The position numbers and the translations under genes are program-made. From NCBI GenBank assembly GCA_013152385.1, contig JAADGL010000045.1, positions 1 to 64,000 of the forward strand: 64,000 bases of DNA. The letters run 5' to 3'. This stretch comes from Acidobacteriota bacterium. GTDB lineage: Bacteria; Acidobacteriota; Holophagae; Thermotomaculales; Thermotomaculaceae. Shown here piece by piece: positions 1 to 8,887 of this stretch. Numbering within the stretch: the stretch's first letter is position 1; the number at the start of each line of letters is the position of its first letter. The notes under the pieces were generated by a model, which was not told where the DNA came from, searched no databases, and was given only the letters and a program-made list of their open reading frames with translations.

Positions 1-75
1 CAGAAGAAGGGCCGGGGAGCCTACACAGTGGGAACCGGCCCGGGCGTTTATTCGCTGAGACGGCTGACCGGATGA
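1..75 (+). CDS. possible 3' end of a gene cut by the left edge
   Basis: Frame 1 is open from the first base to a TGA at 73-75, giving a 24-residue tail that ends GVYSLRRLTG. The next 390 bases hold no convincing gene, which fits the end of a plus-strand gene here. Frames 2 and 3 are also briefly open, so the frame choice is weak. No family can be recognised from so short a piece. Confidence 0.2.
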   Translation, partial: QKKGRGAYTVGTGPGVYSLRRLTG

Positions 76-464
76 GTGCCGCGCTTTGCGCGCGGGATGT
101 CGGGTTTTAGATGAAAAGGTGTTAGATGTTCAGAAAAATCACAGAATTGTCTCTTTTTCTGCCTTTTCAAACACTTCCGCTTTACCTTTTCCCTTTGTGT
201 TGTTTTCCTCTGCGGTGAATATTTTCCTGCGTTGCGGGGGGGGGGCGTGTGGCTTGCGATTCTGCTTTATACAAAAAAACTTGCTCAGGGGAGGTGTTTT
301 TTGTTGACAGAGGCCTTGGGATGGGTGTCCCCGGGATTATCTGAGCCCGGCAAGTGGCATAGTGTGGTGCCACGGCCTGAAGCAGTTCCCGCCTGTGCCC
401 GGAAGCTGTGATTTGTGGGTTGTAGGAAAAGACAGGGAGTCAGCCGCTTTCCTCTCTTTGTTTT
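76..464. other. gene-free region at the left edge
   Basis: No credible coding region is seen; the short open frames here have no ribosome site and low-complexity translations. Visible items are a run of ten G at 236-245, a GC-rich hairpin (79-84 with 90-95), and a 6-bp inverted repeat GTGGCA/TGCCAC at 354-359 and 368-373. A TTGACA at 304-309 has no matching -10 at normal spacing. The minus-strand permease gene ends at the right border. Confidence 0.5.
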
Positions 465-1985
465 TTATACTTTCCCGGCGTCTTTTTCCATGTTGGGGAG
501 GAAGGGGATGACAATCATGGCGGGAATGGCGACTACGAAACTCATTCCGAACATCCAGCCGTATCCCAGCCATTCGGCGAGGAAACCACCGGACAGGCCG
601 GTGAAGAGCCCGCTCAAGCTCATCAGTCCGGAGCCGATGGCATAGTGTGCCGCTTTGTGTTCTTTGAGGCAGATTCTCATCAGGTAGGTCATCAGTACCG
701 CTGTTCCCATGCCGCCTGAAAATTGTTCGAATCCGTGAACCGCTGCCACGAGGAAGAGATTGAACCCGCCGATGGCAACGGGGTGGGCGGCGCCGGTGTT
801 AATTTTAATGAAGGGCTGAAGGTGGAATGCGAGGAGCATGTAGAGGATGTTGGTGAAGTTCTGAAACAGAATCAGGGGCCAGATGGTGCGTTTCAGTGTG
901 TATTTTGAGATCAGCCATCCCCCCAGCATGGCACCGGCAATGGATGCGGGAAGGCCGACGGCTGCTGTAATCCATCCGTAGTGAATTTTAATTCCCAAAT
1001 CCACGATGAAAGGGGCGACCATGGTGGTGAGCATCCATTCCCCGGCTCTGAGGGTGATGATGAATGTGAGCATGATGCCGGCATGGTCCCGGTCAATGAA
1101 GGTGAGGAATGCTGCGGCGTAGTCCGAGCCTCTGGCGTTTTCAAGTTTTTTCCGGATTCGTTTCCGGAAGAGGGCAAGAGTGAGCAAAGCGAGCAGGAGC
1201 AGGATTCCCGCCCACTGGGCGAATCCGAGTCTGCTAAGGAAAGGGATATCGGTTGTCAGTTTTTGAACAAACGGGGTTTCAATTCCACGTTTTATTGTGA
1301 GAATAGCCAGAACACCGGCGAGTCCGATACCCAATGTTTTTAATGTTGCAATGCTCCGGGCCAGTTCCCGAAAGGGGTGGACAATTTTCTGCGGTTCCGG
1401 CAGAAAGAACAGGTGGTAGAGAAAAAAGAATCCGAAAATGGCAGCACCGCCGGAAAATGCCAGTGTCCAGTTGAAAGCGGTTCCCAGTGTGACGATAACC
1501 CCTGTTCCGGTCATCATGGCGATTCGGTATGCCATAACCCGGTAGCCTACAAATTTTGCCTGTCCGTCATTGTCCAGCGCTTCCATGTAGTAGCCGTCAA
1601 TGGCAATGTCGTGGGTTGCGGAGACAAATGCACCGATGAGAAAGAGGGCGGCGGTGGCGGAGATGGCGAATGCGGTTGAGGCAAAAACTGCGGTTAGAAT
1701 CATGATTGCCACAAGGATTCCCTGGACAGACAGGAGCCATTTCCGTTTGGTTCCGTACCGGTCAAGGGCGGGGCTCCATAAAAATTTAATAATCCATGGG
1801 ATTCCGAGAAGGGAGGTTAGTCCGATGCCTTCCAGTGATACGCCCAGGTCTCTGAAAAAAACAGAAGAGACGGTCCGAAAGAGGGTAAAAGGAAATCCCT
1901 CGGTGAAGTATGTGGTAAATGCCCAGAAATGCGGGGCAGATAATTTTTGTTTAAGTTTTGTTGTTGTTGTTGTTGTTTTCAGCAC
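465..1985 (-). CDS. AmpG-like MFS permease
   Basis: Membrane permease of the major facilitator superfamily, about 506 residues with roughly twelve hydrophobic segments. The N-terminal half carries AmpG/acetyl-CoA-transporter family features: a G-F-P-F opening segment, a long F-L-W-x-P-x-L-D-R-Y stretch after the second segment (near residue 70), and an A-T-H-D-I-A-I-D-G-Y motif near residue 125, matching the A-T-Q-D-I-x-I-D-A-Y of AmpG. Such proteins import muropeptides in Gram-negatives; the substrate here is inferred. The start is uncertain: a GTG at 1985 sits only one base after a GAGGG. The first residues include six threonines encoded by a (TTG)6 repeat on the plus strand. No peptidoglycan-recycling gene is adjacent. 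Confidence 0.8.
   Translation of the reverse strand: MLKTTTTTTKLKQKLSAPHFWAFTTYFTEGFPFTLFRTVSSVFFRDLGVSLEGIGLTSLLGIPWIIKFLWSPALDRYGTKRKWLLSVQGILVAIMILTAVFASTAFAISATAALFLIGAFVSATHDIAIDGYYMEALDNDGQAKFVGYRVMAYRIAMMTGTGVIVTLGTAFNWTLAFSGGAAIFGFFFLYHLFFLPEPQKIVHPFRELARSIATLKTLGIGLAGVLAILTIKRGIETPFVQKLTTDIPFLSRLGFAQWAGILLLLALLTLALFRKRIRKKLENARGSDYAAAFLTFIDRDHAGIMLTFIITLRAGEWMLTTMVAPFIVDLGIKIHYGWITAAVGLPASIAGAMLGGWLISKYTLKRTIWPLILFQNFTNILYMLLAFHLQPFIKINTGAAHPVAIGGFNLFLVAAVHGFEQFSGGMGTAVLMTYLMRICLKEHKAAHYAIGSGLMSLSGLFTGLSGGFLAEWLGYGWMFGMSFVVAIPAMIVIPFLPNMEKDAGKV
1958..1975. repeat. (TTG)6 trinucleotide repeat
   Basis: Six perfect TTG units on the plus strand, read as six ACA threonine codons at the very start of the AmpG-like gene. 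Length change by whole units would keep the frame. Confidence 0.8.
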
Positions 1986-2059
1986 ACCCTCACGTTTAAA
2001 TGATAATTAACACTAACATATTCAAGTGTCTTGTTCAAGGAAAGAGGGGTGCTGAAAAG

Positions 2060-2548
2060 TTATGGCCGTTTGTTGTCAGCGGTGTTTGAGGCAAGGTAAC
2101 GCCGGGAAAAGTCTTTAAGAAAGATAAGGTGTTCTTTGTCACTGCGGGTCAGGTTATGGATCAGTTCTTTCAGTTCCGGGTAGCTTTCCACAATGACGTC
2201 CCGGTACATTCGTTCTTCATCCATTCCTTCCAGTTCAATGGCGAGTTTCAATGCTTTTTCCGGGGTCAGTTTCGGTTTGTTTTCCAGAATTGAGGTGACG
2301 CACTGCAAAAATTCCTGAAGTTCGGTCAGGTCTGCTGATACCTCGGCAAAACTGTCCGGATTCTGGCGGATTAGCCGTTTCTGGTAACGTACCATTCCCG
2401 CGTGGGTTTCTTCTTCCCGGCTCATCCGCTGAAAAAAACGGTATAATTCCGGTTCCCCGGAAAACGATTCTGAGACCCACAGGTAAAGATTTTTCATGGA
2501 TTTTTCTATTTCTTCCAGTATATTCAGGACTGTCATAATGTTGGCCAT
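2060..2548 (-). CDS. ferritin-like diiron/rubrerythrin-type protein
   Basis: A 162-residue, all-helical protein of the ferritin-like superfamily. Putative metal ligands sit in the usual pattern: glutamates in the first helix (EEIEK, about residue 12), an E-E-x-x-H type motif at E-E-T-H near 47, a glutamate-rich third helix (ELEGMDEERMY, about 105-115), and a D-K-E-H motif near 137. It lacks the C-terminal rubredoxin domain of classical rubrerythrin. Members store iron or detoxify peroxide; the exact reaction cannot be told. The ATG at 2548 follows GGAG at six bases. It is transcribed away from cheR, with the promoters in a 176-bp divergent gap. Confidence 0.75.
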   Translation of the reverse strand: MANIMTVLNILEEIEKSMKNLYLWVSESFSGEPELYRFFQRMSREEETHAGMVRYQKRLIRQNPDSFAEVSADLTELQEFLQCVTSILENKPKLTPEKALKLAIELEGMDEERMYRDVIVESYPELKELIHNLTRSDKEHLIFLKDFSRRYLASNTADNKRP

Positions 2549-2712
2549 TGATTGCTCCGTAATTTTATTTTTCGATTAATTATAGCATGCCCGGCCACAC
2601 CCGTGTAAACAGTAAATGGTGTTATTTGCAGAACTGTTAAAAAAAAATACACTGGTTTCTCCGGAATTCCCCGTAGCGTATTTTTGTTGTTTCTTCTTCG
2701 GTTTGTTTGAGT

Positions 2713-2718
2713 TATAAT
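2713..2718 (+). promoter_or_regulatory. -10 element of cheR, six bases before ATG
   Basis: A perfect TATAAT at 2713-2718 ends six bases before the cheR ATG at 2725, so transcription would start at or next to the start codon. No Shine-Dalgarno is visible. The -35 is poor (TTGTTT at 2687-2692, 20-bp spacer). Confidence 0.5.
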
Positions 2719-2724
2719 TAACTT

Positions 2725-3621
2725 ATGAACTTTGGTGTTGCGGGGGTTCCGGGACTTACAGATGAGGAATTTAGAAGCCTGAGGGATTATATTTACAGGC
2801 GCTGCGGCATGTATTTTGAAGATTCCAAAAAATTTTATCTTGAACACAAGCTGGGCCGGCGACTGAAAGAACTGGGTACCCGTTCTTTTTCACAATACTA
2901 CATGCAGATTCAGCAGGCCGGCGGCGATGAAAGTGAAATTCAGGAAATTTTTAACACCGTGACTACAACGGAGACCTGTTTTTACCGGAATGCGCCTCAA
3001 ATGCGTGCATTTCAAAATAAGATTCTTCCGGAGGCTGTGGAGAAGAAGTTTTCTTCCGGAAGCCGGTCTCTGAAAATCTGGAGTGCCGGTTGTGCCACAG
3101 GGGAAGAACCCTATACTCTGGCTATGCTGGTGCTGGAGGAGCAGTCTTCTTTTCCCGTTGGTTTACGGGTTGAAATTCTGGCAACGGATATCAACAGAAG
3201 CGCAATGTCTGTTGCGAAACGGGGAGTTTATTCGGCAGAATCGGCACAGCGGCTTCCGGAAGCACTGCGGGAGCGGTATCTGATTCCCCACGGCGACGGG
3301 TACCGGGTATGCGGCAAGGTGCAGGATCTGGTGCATTTCCGGTTTTTTAATCTGGCAAACGGGACACGGTACCTCAGTTTTGGTAAAATGGATATTGTAT
3401 TCTGCCGGAACGTACTGATTTATTTTGCTGAGGCAGCCCGTAAAAAGGTGTTTGAGGATTTGAGCCGTGTCCTGGATCCCGGGGGCTTTTTGTTTGTGGG
3501 CTACTCAGAAAATGCTTTGGTGATGTCTTCGGCATTTTCGCTGGTACACTACAAAGGCAGGCCGGTCTGTTATAGAATTGTCCGGGAAAAAGGATATTCC
3601 CGCAGAAAGATTCATCATTGA
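2725..3621 (+). CDS. cheR: CheR-type chemotaxis protein methyltransferase
   Basis: S-adenosylmethionine-dependent O-methyltransferase of the CheR family, which methylates receptor glutamates. The N-terminal helical CheR domain (about 8-60) is followed by the T-x-T-x-C-F-Y-R-N motif near 80-90, the SAM-binding G-C-A-T-G-E-E-P-Y loop at 122-130, an A-T-D-I acidic strand end near 154, and the F-C-R-N-V-L-I-Y-F motif near 230. Length (298) is normal for a stand-alone CheR. No other che gene or receptor is present; downstream are two secreted proteins of unknown function. The nearest upstream signal is a TATAAT six bases before ATG with no ribosome site, suggesting a leaderless message. Confidence 0.93.
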   Translation: MNFGVAGVPGLTDEEFRSLRDYIYRRCGMYFEDSKKFYLEHKLGRRLKELGTRSFSQYYMQIQQAGGDESEIQEIFNTVTTTETCFYRNAPQMRAFQNKILPEAVEKKFSSGSRSLKIWSAGCATGEEPYTLAMLVLEEQSSFPVGLRVEILATDINRSAMSVAKRGVYSAESAQRLPEALRERYLIPHGDGYRVCGKVQDLVHFRFFNLANGTRYLSFGKMDIVFCRNVLIYFAEAARKKVFEDLSRVLDPGGFLFVGYSENALVMSSAFSLVHYKGRPVCYRIVREKGYSRRKIHH

Positions 3622-3667
3622 CAGAAAAGCTGCCGTGAAAAAACATGCGAAATGCGGGAGTGCTTCC

Positions 3668-4783
3668 ATGATTAAAGCCGCGGCGACAATTTTCCTGATT
3701 TTTTTTCCAATGCTGTTTTCTCCCCTTCATGTGAAAGCAAAAGGATTGATTCTGCGGGGCGGGAACTGTGATTATCTGTATGACATTGAATCCGGCAGTA
3801 TTTACGGGTGTGGAAACAGTGCCGCTGCCGGAAAATGGAATTCCAGGGATTCCGCCTATTATTTTGCCGGGAAGTGCGGCGTTTTTCGGTTTTGCAACGG
3901 AAAGATTGCAAGTTCTGTTTCAGGTGTTTATGCCGCAGCAAAAAATGCCTTTCTTCCGTTTCCTTCCGGAGCGCAGTCTATTCAGGAAATGGTTCATGGC
4001 GGCAATCTGTATTTGCCGGTGCGGCCGGGTTTTCTTGTTTTTAATCTATCACAGCAGTCCGCACATTTGTTGCCTTATCCGTGGCGGCTTCATCCGGTAC
4101 GGAAGGGGGGGCTTGAATTGGCAGTGCCCGGCCTTGCGGATGCCGGTGGTTCCCTGTGGGTACTGGATTCCGGACATTTGCGCCGTTTTTCCGGCGGCAG
4201 GTGGGTAGAGGTAATGCAGGTTCCGGAGAAGGATTTGATTGAAACCCGATTGCTTGCCGGGAAAAAATTTGTGAATCTGCTGCTTTTTAAGGTGACACAG
4301 GGGGATCTCGGTTCTTTCAGAACCCGGATTCTTTCTTTTTCCGCAATTGACGGGCAGCTTCTGATGGACAGGGAGTTTGACGGGGTGCTGAAAAATCCGG
4401 CGGCGGACAGGCCGGGGCGCATAGTCTATGAGTATGTGAACGCTTCACTTCTCTCAGCTCTGTGGGGGCGAAAAAAGGTAAAGCTGCGGGTGATTGACCC
4501 TGGTAAAAAAAAGGTGTTCACCGACGCTTATTCGGTTGGCGATAAGCGGCGGCATCTTTTTTATCTTTTTGGACGGAGAGGGGCACTTCTTCTTGTTGTA
4601 CAGTGTAAAAACGGAGATATTTTTGTTATCCGGCCGTTTCAGGGCCGGATGCGGAAGCTGAGGAAAGTGAAATTCGGTTATGATTTTACCCTGATCCGGG
4701 GGGTGGGGAATGGAGTTTTTTACAATGAAAAAACCGGCAATCGTATTGCTGTTTCTTTTGACTCTGATTCCGGCGGCAGCTGA
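3668..4783 (+). CDS. secreted protein of unknown function, probable beta-propeller
   Basis: About 371 residues, opening with a clear signal peptide (M-I-K-A-A-A-T-I-F-L-I-F-F then a cleavable V-K-A-K-G region). An upstream in-frame ATG at 3578 would overlap cheR, but the ATG at 3668 follows GGGAG by seven bases and puts the hydrophobic core at the N-terminus, so I prefer it. The mature part is beta-rich, with short repeated strands and aromatic-glycine turns (for example G-G-S-L-W-V-L-D near 160), as in irregular propellers. No catalytic motif is recognised. It overlaps the next gene, of similar size and make-up, by 59 bases; the two look like a paralogous pair. Confidence 0.65.
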   Translation: MIKAAATIFLIFFPMLFSPLHVKAKGLILRGGNCDYLYDIESGSIYGCGNSAAAGKWNSRDSAYYFAGKCGVFRFCNGKIASSVSGVYAAAKNAFLPFPSGAQSIQEMVHGGNLYLPVRPGFLVFNLSQQSAHLLPYPWRLHPVRKGGLELAVPGLADAGGSLWVLDSGHLRRFSGGRWVEVMQVPEKDLIETRLLAGKKFVNLLLFKVTQGDLGSFRTRILSFSAIDGQLLMDREFDGVLKNPAADRPGRIVYEYVNASLLSALWGRKKVKLRVIDPGKKKVFTDAYSVGDKRRHLFYLFGRRGALLLVVQCKNGDIFVIRPFQGRMRKLRKVKFGYDFTLIRGVGNGVFYNEKTGNRIAVSFDSDSGGS

Positions 4784-5807
4784 GAACCGGTTGCTTTGCG
4801 GAGGAGAGCTGGCAAATCAGCCGGTATTCCTCGTTGCTTCCGGAAATGATGTGATGCTTCTGGACTTGAAAAGCAATGTCTTGTTCCGGGAGAATGATGT
4901 TCTTGCCGCCGATATCTCGGACGGGTCCGGTGTTTTGTTTCTGCACAGAGGCCGGATTCTCTGGCTGGATGAAAAGCTGAATCCCCATCGCCTGGAGCTT
5001 TCGTCCCTGCTCCCCTTTTTGACTCTGATTAAGCGGCCGCTTCACCTTTCACTGGTAAAACCCGGACTTTTACTGGTGCCGGAATCTCATCCCTTTATTT
5101 TGAATTTTCAGACAAAAAAGAAGTGCTTCTTTCCCGGTGCGCTGGAATGGAATGCGGGGAATGTGGATTTTGTCGGGATGAGCGGTGTGTGGATCCGGGG
5201 ACAGTGGCTGATTTGCAGAAATGGAACCCGCCTGGCTGTCCTTGATAAAAGCGGGATGAAAGAGGTGATGTCGTTTCCCCTCCGGCATTCCGGTGTGGCC
5301 GATGTGTGGATGGAGGGAAAAACCGTGCGCATCCGCCTTCAGAACGGTGCCGGATACAAAGTAGAACCGGACACAAAGACGGTGACAGCTGTACCGAGAA
5401 ACCGGAAGGACGAGTCTTTGCTGCGCCGGAGATTCCGTTTCCCCGGCGACAAAGAAGACAGCATTGTGGAACTGCGCCTTGAGGACGAGGGGGCGCTGTC
5501 TCTCCTCAGCGCATGGAAAAAGGGCAGGATGAAGGCGTTTATTTCAATCCGGTTGCCGGGGAAGCCGGCAACAGAACATTCCCTGTCTTTTTCAATAAAA
5601 ACCCTGGGGAAGTTCAGTTTTTCTCTCCGGAGCGACTCCGGCGCGCTGGTGTTGGATTTTTATGAAAAAGACATTGTTGTCACGAAAGAGGCGGGTAAGA
5701 TTCACTTTTTTACCATTCCGGAACAGCAGCCTTACGCTGTGGCTGGCGCCGCTGTCTATTTTTGGGATTCATTGAGCGGCACTGCAAAGAGCTGCAGATT
5801 TAAATGA
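4725..5807 (+). CDS. secreted protein of unknown function, second of a tandem pair
   Basis: About 360 residues with an N-terminal signal peptide (MKKPAIVLLFLLTLIPAAA-like, cleavage after A-A-A). The ATG at 4725 is preferred over 4710 because a GGAG lies nine bases before it. The mature part has alternating short beta strands (for example G-V-L-F-L-H-R-G-R-I-L-W-L), like the preceding gene, and no recognised catalytic residues. It starts inside the upstream gene, so translation is probably coupled. Paralogy with that gene is inferred from size, order and pattern, not from an alignment. Confidence 0.65.
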   Translation: MKKPAIVLLFLLTLIPAAAENRLLCGGELANQPVFLVASGNDVMLLDLKSNVLFRENDVLAADISDGSGVLFLHRGRILWLDEKLNPHRLELSSLLPFLTLIKRPLHLSLVKPGLLLVPESHPFILNFQTKKKCFFPGALEWNAGNVDFVGMSGVWIRGQWLICRNGTRLAVLDKSGMKEVMSFPLRHSGVADVWMEGKTVRIRLQNGAGYKVEPDTKTVTAVPRNRKDESLLRRRFRFPGDKEDSIVELRLEDEGALSLLSAWKKGRMKAFISIRLPGKPATEHSLSFSIKTLGKFSFSLRSDSGALVLDFYEKDIVVTKEAGKIHFFTIPEQQPYAVAGAAVYFWDSLSGTAKSCRFK

Positions 5808-5912
5808 GAGGCAGTATTTGAGGTTGAGGCCGGAGGGAAAGAGAGGGGGAGTGCCGCTTTTTTCAGCCGGGACACTGTATACTGCGCATAGAGTGCTACC
5901 CGTCTGCGGCGC

Positions 5913-5940
5913 TTGCGCGGGCGCTTCTTTCTGGTACAAT
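5913..5940 (+). promoter_or_regulatory. extended -10 promoter before the M50 operon
   Basis: TTGCGC (5913-5918), 16-bp spacer, TACAAT (5935-5940) preceded by TGG, giving an extended -10 TGGTACAAT. It lies 28 bases before the TTG start of the M50 gene and would drive the operon to about 12.1 kb. Confidence 0.5.
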
Positions 5941-5968
5941 GAACAGAGTTTGAAAACTGGAGGGTGAT

Positions 5969-6604
5969 TTGCGAGTTCCCATACAAGTCGGGTTGATGCA
6001 GTACGTGGCATTGTTGTTTTCACTGGTGGTTCATGAGTCTGCCCATGCGCTGTCTGCGCACTGGATGGGGGATGATACGGCGAAACGGCTGGGCAGAATT
6101 TCCCTGAACCCCATTGTGCACATGGATTTGATCGGTACTGTGATTCTGCCGATTTTACAGATTTTCACCGGGTTTATCTTCTTCGGATGGGCAAAGCCCG
6201 TGCCGGTGAACCCGCTGAATTTCAAGGACCGGAAATTCGGTATGTTTCTGGTTTCTTTTGCCGGCCCCCTGAGCAATATTATTATGGGAATAATTGCCAT
6301 TGTGCTGTATAAAATTGCCGTGCTGTTTATTTACAGGGGTTCTGTACTGGAACCCATTGTATATCTGTTGTTTTATCTGGTTATTATCAACTTTGTTCTG
6401 GCGGTATTCAATCTGATTCCCATTCCGCCGCTGGACGGGTCCGGTGTTCTGTCGGGATTTATTTCGGAAAAAGCGTATATGAACTATATGCGGATTATCG
6501 GCCCCTACGGGTTCATTATTCTGCTGGTGTTGATTTATACCAATGTACTGGATATCATTTTTACACCTCTATATCATATGATACTTGGAATTCTGGGAGC
6601 ATAG
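5969..6604 (+). CDS. M50-family site-2-type zinc protease
   Basis: Polytopic intramembrane metalloprotease of 211 residues. The zinc motif H-E-S-A-H is at 22-26 inside the first membrane segment, and the third ligand Asp is in N-L-I-P-I-P-P-L-D-G at 148-157. Four to five membrane segments and no PDZ or CBS domain place it with the short Rip3/YwhC-type M50B group. The start is a TTG at 5969, four bases after GGAGGG. It heads the run with trpS, scpA, scpB and rluB, an arrangement seen in many phyla. Substrate unknown. Confidence 0.88.
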   Translation: MRVPIQVGLMQYVALLFSLVVHESAHALSAHWMGDDTAKRLGRISLNPIVHMDLIGTVILPILQIFTGFIFFGWAKPVPVNPLNFKDRKFGMFLVSFAGPLSNIIMGIIAIVLYKIAVLFIYRGSVLEPIVYLLFYLVIINFVLAVFNLIPIPPLDGSGVLSGFISEKAYMNYMRIIGPYGFIILLVLIYTNVLDIIFTPLYHMILGILGA

Positions 6605-6605
6605 C

Positions 6606-7607
6606 ATGACAAACAGGCGAAAACGGGTATTGAGCGGAACTCAGCCCACCGGCAGGCTGCATATCGGCCATCTGGTGGGGGCGTTGCGGAATTATGTGGC
6701 ACTACAGGCGGAAAATGATTGTTTTTACTGTATCGTAGACTGGCACGCGCTGACGTCCATGTACAGTGATACCAGCCGCTTACAGGATTATGTAACTGAG
6801 GTGGCGGCGGGGTATCTCGCTTCCGGCGTGGATCCTGAAAAGAGTGTGATTTTTGTTCAGTCGGATGTGAAAGAGCACGCGGAACTGCATCTTCTCCTTT
6901 CCATGATGACACCGCTGGGCTGGCTGGAACGGGTACCGACCTACAAAGAAAAGAAGGCCCAGATGAAGGACAAAGACTTGTCCAACTACGGGTTTCTCGG
7001 TTATCCGGTATTGCAGACTGCGGATATTATTATTTACAAAGCCAACCTTGTGCCGGTGGGTGAAGATCAACTGTACCATCTGGAACTGGCACGGGAAATT
7101 GTACGGCGGTTTCACCACCTCACAGGCAGTATGATTTTTCCGGAGCCTCAGGCAAAACTGACTGTTGCAAAACGGGTACCGGGGCTGGATGGCAGAAAAA
7201 TGAGCAAGAGCTACGGCAATTCCATTTATCTTGAAGATACGGAAGAAGAGATTACGAAAAAGATTTCTACGATGGTGACGGACACGAGAAGGGTGCGGCG
7301 GACGGATCCCGGGGAACCGGAGGATTGCCCGGTATTTGCCCTGCACAGAATTTTTTCCACCGAGACAGAACAGGCGGACTGTGCCGCAGGCTGCCGGTCT
7401 GCCGGTATCGGCTGTTTTGACTGCAAGAAGGTTCTGATCCGCCATGTCCTGGAAGAAGTATTGCCGGTGGGTGAACGGATACGGAAACTGAAAGAGGACG
7501 GGGATTATCTGAAAGATGTTCTGAATGCCGGTGCCGGAAAAGCGCGGGAGGTTGCCGCCGCTACCATGGATGAAGTCCGGGCTGCAATGAATTTGAAGGG
7601 GAGATGA
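6606..7607 (+). CDS. trpS: tryptophanyl-tRNA synthetase
   Basis: Class I aminoacyl-tRNA synthetase charging tRNA-Trp, 333 residues. The HIGH motif is at 19-22 (after G-T-Q-P-T-G) and the KMSKS loop at 198-202; T-A-D-I-I-I-Y-K and the G-E-D-Q motif, typical of TrpRS, lie between. An upstream in-frame ATG (6585) would overlap the M50 gene; the ATG at 6606, two bases after that gene's stop and with GGGAG upstream, gives the normal family N-terminus. The stop overlaps the scpA start. Confidence 0.97.
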   Translation: MTNRRKRVLSGTQPTGRLHIGHLVGALRNYVALQAENDCFYCIVDWHALTSMYSDTSRLQDYVTEVAAGYLASGVDPEKSVIFVQSDVKEHAELHLLLSMMTPLGWLERVPTYKEKKAQMKDKDLSNYGFLGYPVLQTADIIIYKANLVPVGEDQLYHLELAREIVRRFHHLTGSMIFPEPQAKLTVAKRVPGLDGRKMSKSYGNSIYLEDTEEEITKKISTMVTDTRRVRRTDPGEPEDCPVFALHRIFSTETEQADCAAGCRSAGIGCFDCKKVLIRHVLEEVLPVGERIRKLKEDGDYLKDVLNAGAGKAREVAAATMDEVRAAMNLKGR

Positions 7608-8365
7608 TGGATTTTTCTCCGGCGTTTGACCTGGAATTACAACTGGAAGGTTTCAACGGGCCGCTGGATTTGCTTCTTCACCTGGTTCGGAAGCAGAAAA
7701 TGGCGATTTCCGATATTGCCATTGCACCCATTACCGAACAGTATGCGGAATATTTGAAGCGGATGGAAGAGTTAAACCTGGATATCGCCGGCGATTATTT
7801 TGTTATGGCATCCACGTTGATGCTGATGAAGGCGAAATCATTGATTCCGAGGGAAAAGGAATCTTTCGAAGAAATGAGGGAAGACTTGATTTTTCAACTG
7901 GAAGAGTATGAAAAAATTGTGGCGCAGGCGGCGGAGCTTCAAAAACTGCACCGGGAAGCTGTCCGCAGCTTTCCCCGTGTTTACAAAGAAAAAATTGAGA
8001 AAGCGGAGCGGGAATTCAAAGTGGGTGAAAATGCAATTTTCCTGCTGGTTGAGCATTACGCGCGGGTTATTGAACGGAGGAAGGCGCTTCGCCCGATTCT
8101 CATAAAACCCAAACCTTATACAATGAAGGATGTGTTGTCCCTGCTGTTCGGGGTGTTCAGGAAAAGGAAAAGTACCCGTTTTTCTTCTCTGACTCATCAG
8201 CGGGAACGGGGATTTGTAGTGTATCTTTTTGTGTCGGTACTGGAGCTGGTACGGGAAGGTTCGTTGAAAGTGACCCAGACAGATACGTTTTCCGAAATTA
8301 TTCTTCAGCGCCGAGGCGTTTTTACCGAAGAAAAGCAGCAGCAGTTGATTGCGAGGTTTGAATAA
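7604..8365 (+). CDS. scpA: segregation and condensation protein A
   Basis: Kleisin subunit of the bacterial SMC condensin, 253 residues. The N-terminal F-x-G-P-L-D-L-L-L-H-L-V segment (about 13-27) and the conserved I-x-x-I-T-E-Q-Y-x-x-Y region (about 38-50), followed by A-S-T-L-M-L-M-K-A-K-S-L, are diagnostic for ScpA. The C-terminal winged helix holds the region from about 180. The ATG at 7604 overlaps the trpS stop (ATGA); a second ATG follows directly at 7607. scpB begins right after the stop. The smc gene itself is not in the window. Confidence 0.96.
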   Translation: MMDFSPAFDLELQLEGFNGPLDLLLHLVRKQKMAISDIAIAPITEQYAEYLKRMEELNLDIAGDYFVMASTLMLMKAKSLIPREKESFEEMREDLIFQLEEYEKIVAQAAELQKLHREAVRSFPRVYKEKIEKAEREFKVGENAIFLLVEHYARVIERRKALRPILIKPKPYTMKDVLSLLFGVFRKRKSTRFSSLTHQRERGFVVYLFVSVLELVREGSLKVTQTDTFSEIILQRRGVFTEEKQQQLIARFE

Positions 8366-8887
8366 ATGGACGGGGATTTTAAAGCCACAGTGGAAGCCCT
8401 GATTTTTGCCGCGGATTCACCTGTTTCCGTGGAAAAAATCGCGAAAATACTTGAAGCCGACATGGAGCTTGTCCGGGCTGCCGTTGCAGAGCTGACCACT
8501 GACTATGTGCCACGGGGCATCAACCTTTTTGAACTGGCGGGGGGGTATCGTTTTCTCACCTCCCGGCGTTTTTACCCCATGGTTTTGAAAATGAAGGACA
8601 CGGACCGTTCCCTGTCCCTTTCTCAGGCCGCGTTTGAGACCCTTGCCATTGTGGCGTACCGGCAGCCTGTCACTTCACAGGAAATTGCCGCAATGCGCGG
8701 GGTTCAGTCGGTTTCCAGTATTCTCCGAAACCTGCAGACGCTGGAACTGGTGCGGATTGCCGGCCGGAAAGATGTGATCGGCCGGCCGATGCTGTATCGG
8801 ACCACCCCGAAATTTCTGGAACTTTTCGGGTTATATTCCCTTGATGAACTTCCGTCACTGGAGGAAATAGGAGTGAACGAATTATGA
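8366..8887 (+). CDS. scpB: segregation and condensation protein B
   Basis: Partner of ScpA in the SMC complex, 173 residues with two winged-helix domains. Recognised by E-A-L-I-F-A-A-D-S-P-V near the N-terminus, the A-F-E-T-L-A-I-V-A-Y-R-Q-P-V-T segment near 91-105, and G-R-P-x-L-Y-R-T-T-P-K-F near 140-152. It starts on the base after the scpA stop and overlaps rluB by four bases, so the three are almost certainly co-translated. Confidence 0.96.
   Translation: MDGDFKATVEALIFAADSPVSVEKIAKILEADMELVRAAVAELTTDYVPRGINLFELAGGYRFLTSRRFYPMVLKMKDTDRSLSLSQAAFETLAIVAYRQPVTSQEIAAMRGVQSVSSILRNLQTLELVRIAGRKDVIGRPMLYRTTPKFLELFGLYSLDELPSLEEIGVNEL

Noticed and set aside
86-307. A short plus-strand gene at the left edge
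   Set aside because: 73 codons with no ribosome site, and the G10 run falls inside it; the translation looks random.
720-740. A T-loop-like TTCGAATCC suggesting a tRNA
   Set aside because: It lies inside the permease coding frame and no acceptor or anticodon stem can be formed around it.
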